Assembly: GCA_017857425.1 (NCBI GenBank)
Contig: JAFMDE010000006.1
Span: 1-33,349, forward strand
Direction: 5' to 3'
Length of the DNA stretch: 33,349 bases
From: Akkermansiaceae bacterium
Lineage (GTDB): Bacteria > Verrucomicrobiota > Verrucomicrobiia > Verrucomicrobiales > Akkermansiaceae
In this document: positions 30,777-33,349 of the stretch, in pieces
Numbering within the stretch: the first letter of the stretch is position 1
How the letters are laid out: every line of letters starts with the position of its first letter
Translations under genes and position numbers: made by a program
The notes under the pieces: model-generated
What the model saw: the letters and a program-made list of their open reading frames with translations, nothing else
Told to the model about the DNA's origin: nothing
Database searches by the model: none

Positions 30777-32146
30777 TACTTGTCAATTGTTAGCGGCACC
30801 TCAGTAAGCTCATCGGAATCAGCATCCTCTGCCGTATTACCAATCTCACCACCCACACCCAGAAACTCCCAGCATATCAAGCGCTCCACCTGTAAACTCA
30901 ACGGCTTTGACTTGCTCCACCCTAGCTCGAGGGTAGCGGTGCGCGCTTGGTAGCCCCTGTCCGTTCCTCTCCAATTGAGGGCAGATAGAATCTTACCCAC
31001 CTCAGAATCAACCTTCACAGAGACATTCACATGCTCTTCTGGATAGGCAAAATCTTCGATTCGGTAGGTGCGGTACTGCTTATTATCTCGAAGCTCATGA
31101 TCGATAGATTCACTGATCGTGACACGAAATATTTTTTTATCCCCCAGCTTCGGATAATTGACAAAAGAGCGGAACGTTCGGAACTTACCCTGGATAAAAA
31201 CAGAGGCATCAAGCTTTAAGCCTGCTTCTGTATCTTTGAAAAATGCCATGATACTAATCGGCGCAGACACATTACTTTTATTGATCGCATACGCCATATC
31301 AATGAGCGTTGCCTCTTTCATTCCCATTATTTTATCCAAGGACCCAATCGGTGCAAAATAATCTTTGATTTCAACCTGCCCAGGCTGGTGGTAATGCATC
31401 CTGAAAATACCGCGCTCGTGATCTTGTTCAGAGCCAGAGCGATGCGCAAAAAACTCAGCTGGCGTATCCGAGTCATCACTACCTGCTGGATAAAATTGCT
31501 GAAGCTCTTCCTGCACCCCGTCATTGGGAATCACATACTTCATTTTCTCCTCAGCTGACTTTGCACTCATGAAGCCGATGAGCACATTACTTGCATCCTG
31601 CTTCCAGCCCCCTGCTCGCCACTCTTTTTTCAGTTCCTCGGCTGAGGGACCCGCATCTTCATCGGCCTGCGCTTGAGCAACAGCAGCTTGATTCCCCCCC
31701 GAGCTAGTCAACCAAATCGCAAGCCCACCAATCACCAATAAAAGCACCAGCAACACCATCCAAATCAACCGCGCCTCCTTGCTCTTTTCTGAAACCCCTT
31801 CATCCTCACCAAGCTTCTCGTTGACCTCCTTGTTAGGATCGGGAAGATCACTGGTCTTCTTGATGGAAGCAGCCGCACTCGTCACTAGAACTGGTGCTTT
31901 GACAGTAGACCCTGTGCTTGTCTGCACCGGCTCCACCTTATCAGCCTCATTAGTCCCATCCGTTTTCCTGGCCGCCGAAGCCTCGGGCTCAGCGGCTCCC
32001 ACTTTACCAAAATCAGGGGAAGTGACCTCCTTACCACAATAAGGGCAAGGAGCCGTAATAACGGAGAGCCCATAAGGAATTTGGATATTCTTCTGGCAGT
32101 ATTTGCAGGAGAATGATGCCTTGGTTGGCTTTGTTGAATCACTCAT
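30776..32146 (-). CDS. Zinc-ribbon single-pass membrane protein of unknown function
   Basis: 456-residue protein, family not recognised. The N-terminal zinc ribbon has Cys14, Cys17, Cys34 and Cys37 (CKYC...CPYC). A polar, poorly ordered linker (about 45-125) leads to one membrane helix (127-147) and an external domain of about 305 residues with several beta-like segments and the acidic end DADSDELTEVPLTIDK. The ribbon is cytoplasmic if the positive-inside rule holds. The frame is open to a TTG at 32200, but that codon lies in the predicted -35; the ATG at 32146, 20-25 bases after the expected transcript start, is preferred. Overlaps the mnmE start. Confidence 0.7.
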   Translation of the reverse strand: MSDSTKPTKASFSCKYCQKNIQIPYGLSVITAPCPYCGKEVTSPDFGKVGAAEPEASAARKTDGTNEADKVEPVQTSTGSTVKAPVLVTSAAASIKKTSDLPDPNKEVNEKLGEDEGVSEKSKEARLIWMVLLVLLLVIGGLAIWLTSSGGNQAAVAQAQADEDAGPSAEELKKEWRAGGWKQDASNVLIGFMSAKSAEEKMKYVIPNDGVQEELQQFYPAGSDDSDTPAEFFAHRSGSEQDHERGIFRMHYHQPGQVEIKDYFAPIGSLDKIMGMKEATLIDMAYAINKSNVSAPISIMAFFKDTEAGLKLDASVFIQGKFRTFRSFVNYPKLGDKKIFRVTISESIDHELRDNKQYRTYRIEDFAYPEEHVNVSVKVDSEVGKILSALNWRGTDRGYQARTATLELGWSKSKPLSLQVERLICWEFLGVGGEIGNTAEDADSDELTEVPLTIDK

Positions 32147-32172
32147 GATCAGGCTCGATAAACAGCGACATA

Positions 32173-32200
32173 AACATAAACACAGCCACTCTTGTGTCAA
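32173..32200 (-). promoter_or_regulatory. Candidate promoter of the zinc-ribbon gene and mnmE
   Basis: On the - strand a perfect TTGACA (32200-32195), 16-base spacer, then TATGTT (32178-32173). The expected transcript start near 32166 supports the ATG at 32146 as the gene start. Confidence 0.55.
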
Positions 32201-32207
32201 TCATGCA

Positions 32208-32235
32208 TACCCACCTATCAGTATGATTACCCACC
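32208..32235. repeat. 8-bp direct repeat upstream of the promoter
   Basis: TACCCACC occurs at 32208-32215 and 32228-32235, exactly 20 bp (two helical turns) apart. It ends 8 bases upstream of the -35 of the zinc-ribbon gene. Position and spacing suit an activator site; the regulator is unknown. Confidence 0.5.
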
Positions 32236-32244
32236 CGCTGCGAC

Positions 32245-33345
32245 TTATCCGCGCAGAGCCAGCACCTCATCGAGCACCTCGATACAGCGCTCATTTTCCG
32301 GCATCGTGCCGATCGAAATACGCACCCACTCCGGCAGCTTATAGCCACTCATGGCACGCACAATCACACCCTTGCGCAGCATCTTGGCAAACAGATCATC
32401 ACCGTCACCCACCTTCACCAGAACAAAGTTCGCCGCACTCGGCACATACTCAAGATCACGCGCCGCAAACGCCTGCTCATAAAAAGCCAAACCCGTGCGG
32501 TTGACCTCCATCGTCTTCGCCACGTGCTCGGTATCATTCATCGCAGCCAGAGCCGCAGCTTGCGCCATCGAGTTAGCGTTAAACGGCTGTCGTGCCTTTT
32601 GTAAAATCGCCGCCACCTGGGGCGAGGCCAAGCCATAACCAATCCTCAAGCCCGCCAAACCATAGGCCTTAGAGAACGTGCGCAGCACACAGACATTACG
32701 CCCTTCACGGACATACTTCACCGTATCGGGAGCATCATCTAGAAATTCATAATACGCCTCATCAAGAACAGCTACTACATGATCTGGCAGACGATCCATG
32801 AAACGATCCAACGCCTCCTGGTTCACCATCGTGCCCGTAGGATTATTCGGATTGGCGATGAAAACCAAACGTGTGTCCTCGTTAATGGCATCAGCCATAC
32901 CCTCAAGATCGTGAATGAAATCAGGATCCGCCACCTTCACATACTTGGCACCAAACAAAGTCGCCATCAGCTTATACACCACAAAGGCGTGCTCTGCAGC
33001 GATCAGCTCCGCCTTGGGATTGAGAAAACAATGGCACAGCAGCTCAATGATCTCATTAGAGCCATTGCCCAGCACCACATTTTCCAGACCAAGATCATGA
33101 TGGTCCGCCAAGGCTTGCCTCAGCTTATAGCCGCCGCCATCAGGATAGATGTGCACCCCTGCTGCCTCGCTCTTCATCGCCTCGATCGCCGCTGGCGCTG
33201 GCCCTAGCGGGTTCTCGTTAGACGCCAGCTTGACAATCGTCTCAGGATCCAGACCCAGCTCACGGGCGGTTTCTTCGATAGGTTTCCCCGGCTCATAGGC
33301 CACAAGGTCACAGACAAACTGATTGGCAAACTGCTGAATCGACAT
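32245..33345 (-). CDS. hisC: Histidinol-phosphate aminotransferase
   Basis: PLP aminotransferase of histidine synthesis, converting imidazole-acetol phosphate to histidinol phosphate. The 366-residue protein has LASNENPLGPAP near residue 40, FIANPNNPTGT (162-172), VLDEAYYEF (193-201) and the PLP-binding Lys226 in TFSKAYGLAGLRIGY. The related aromatic-aminotransferase activity of some HisC proteins cannot be excluded. The ATG at 33345 lies 4 bases from the window end, so the upstream context and a longer start cannot be judged. The zinc-ribbon gene has its own promoter about 45 bases after the hisC stop. Confidence 0.92.
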   Translation of the reverse strand: MSIQQFANQFVCDLVAYEPGKPIEETARELGLDPETIVKLASNENPLGPAPAAIEAMKSEAAGVHIYPDGGGYKLRQALADHHDLGLENVVLGNGSNEIIELLCHCFLNPKAELIAAEHAFVVYKLMATLFGAKYVKVADPDFIHDLEGMADAINEDTRLVFIANPNNPTGTMVNQEALDRFMDRLPDHVVAVLDEAYYEFLDDAPDTVKYVREGRNVCVLRTFSKAYGLAGLRIGYGLASPQVAAILQKARQPFNANSMAQAAALAAMNDTEHVAKTMEVNRTGLAFYEQAFAARDLEYVPSAANFVLVKVGDGDDLFAKMLRKGVIVRAMSGYKLPEWVRISIGTMPENERCIEVLDEVLALRG

Positions 33346-33349
33346 GCGG

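Overview
The window looks like a stretch of chromosome from a Gram-negative bacterium with a meso-diaminopimelate cell wall, most likely a member of the Verrucomicrobiota. This placement is inference. It rests on the division/cell-wall (dcw) gene set and its order, an outer-membrane chaperone (OmpH/Skp), an LptF/LptG permease, an archaeal-type prolyl-tRNA synthetase, and a flotillin-like floA followed by a Pro-rich membrane protein. Shine-Dalgarno sequences are scarce: of the starts inspected, only rsmH has a clear one. I see no tRNA, rRNA, CRISPR array, insertion sequence or phage gene.

Left part (1-9000): the start of a secreted protein gene runs off the left edge. It is divergent from proS, accD, folC, a beta-CASP metallo-beta-lactamase nuclease and ompH on the + strand. 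metY on the - strand converges on ompH and diverges from lysC across a ~310-base gap that carries a short tandem repeat and a lysC promoter. Two orphan membrane-protein genes follow lysC.

Middle (10279-21925, - strand): a compact dcw operon reads mraZ, rsmH, ftsL-like, ftsI, murE, murF, mraY, murD, a LysM protein, ftsW. Most junctions are 1-50 bases. The usual downstream genes (murG, murC, ddl, ftsQ, ftsA, ftsZ) are absent, so the cluster is split. The control region is the most interesting part of the window. The mraZ promoter carries 10-bp-spaced direct repeats resembling MraZ boxes and a perfect palindrome at the -35. The 336-base mraZ-rsmH gap encodes two large RNA stem-loops with the same 13-base loop. 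Each overlaps a competing helix: one resembles a terminator, the other would hide the rsmH ribosome-binding site. This looks like an undescribed tandem cis-regulatory RNA. Upstream lies a ~700-base gene-free stretch with several DnaA-box-like 9-mers and many palindromes.

Right part (22713-33349): a SprT-like metalloprotein, a UbiA-like membrane protein and a tiny His-rich lipoprotein lie on the - strand. floA, its Pro-rich neighbour, an LptF/LptG permease and a SulP transporter lie on the + strand. mnmE, a zinc-ribbon membrane protein and hisC lie on the - strand. The whole is a core-genome region for wall synthesis, envelope biogenesis, amino-acid and folate/fatty-acid metabolism, with a few lineage-specific proteins.
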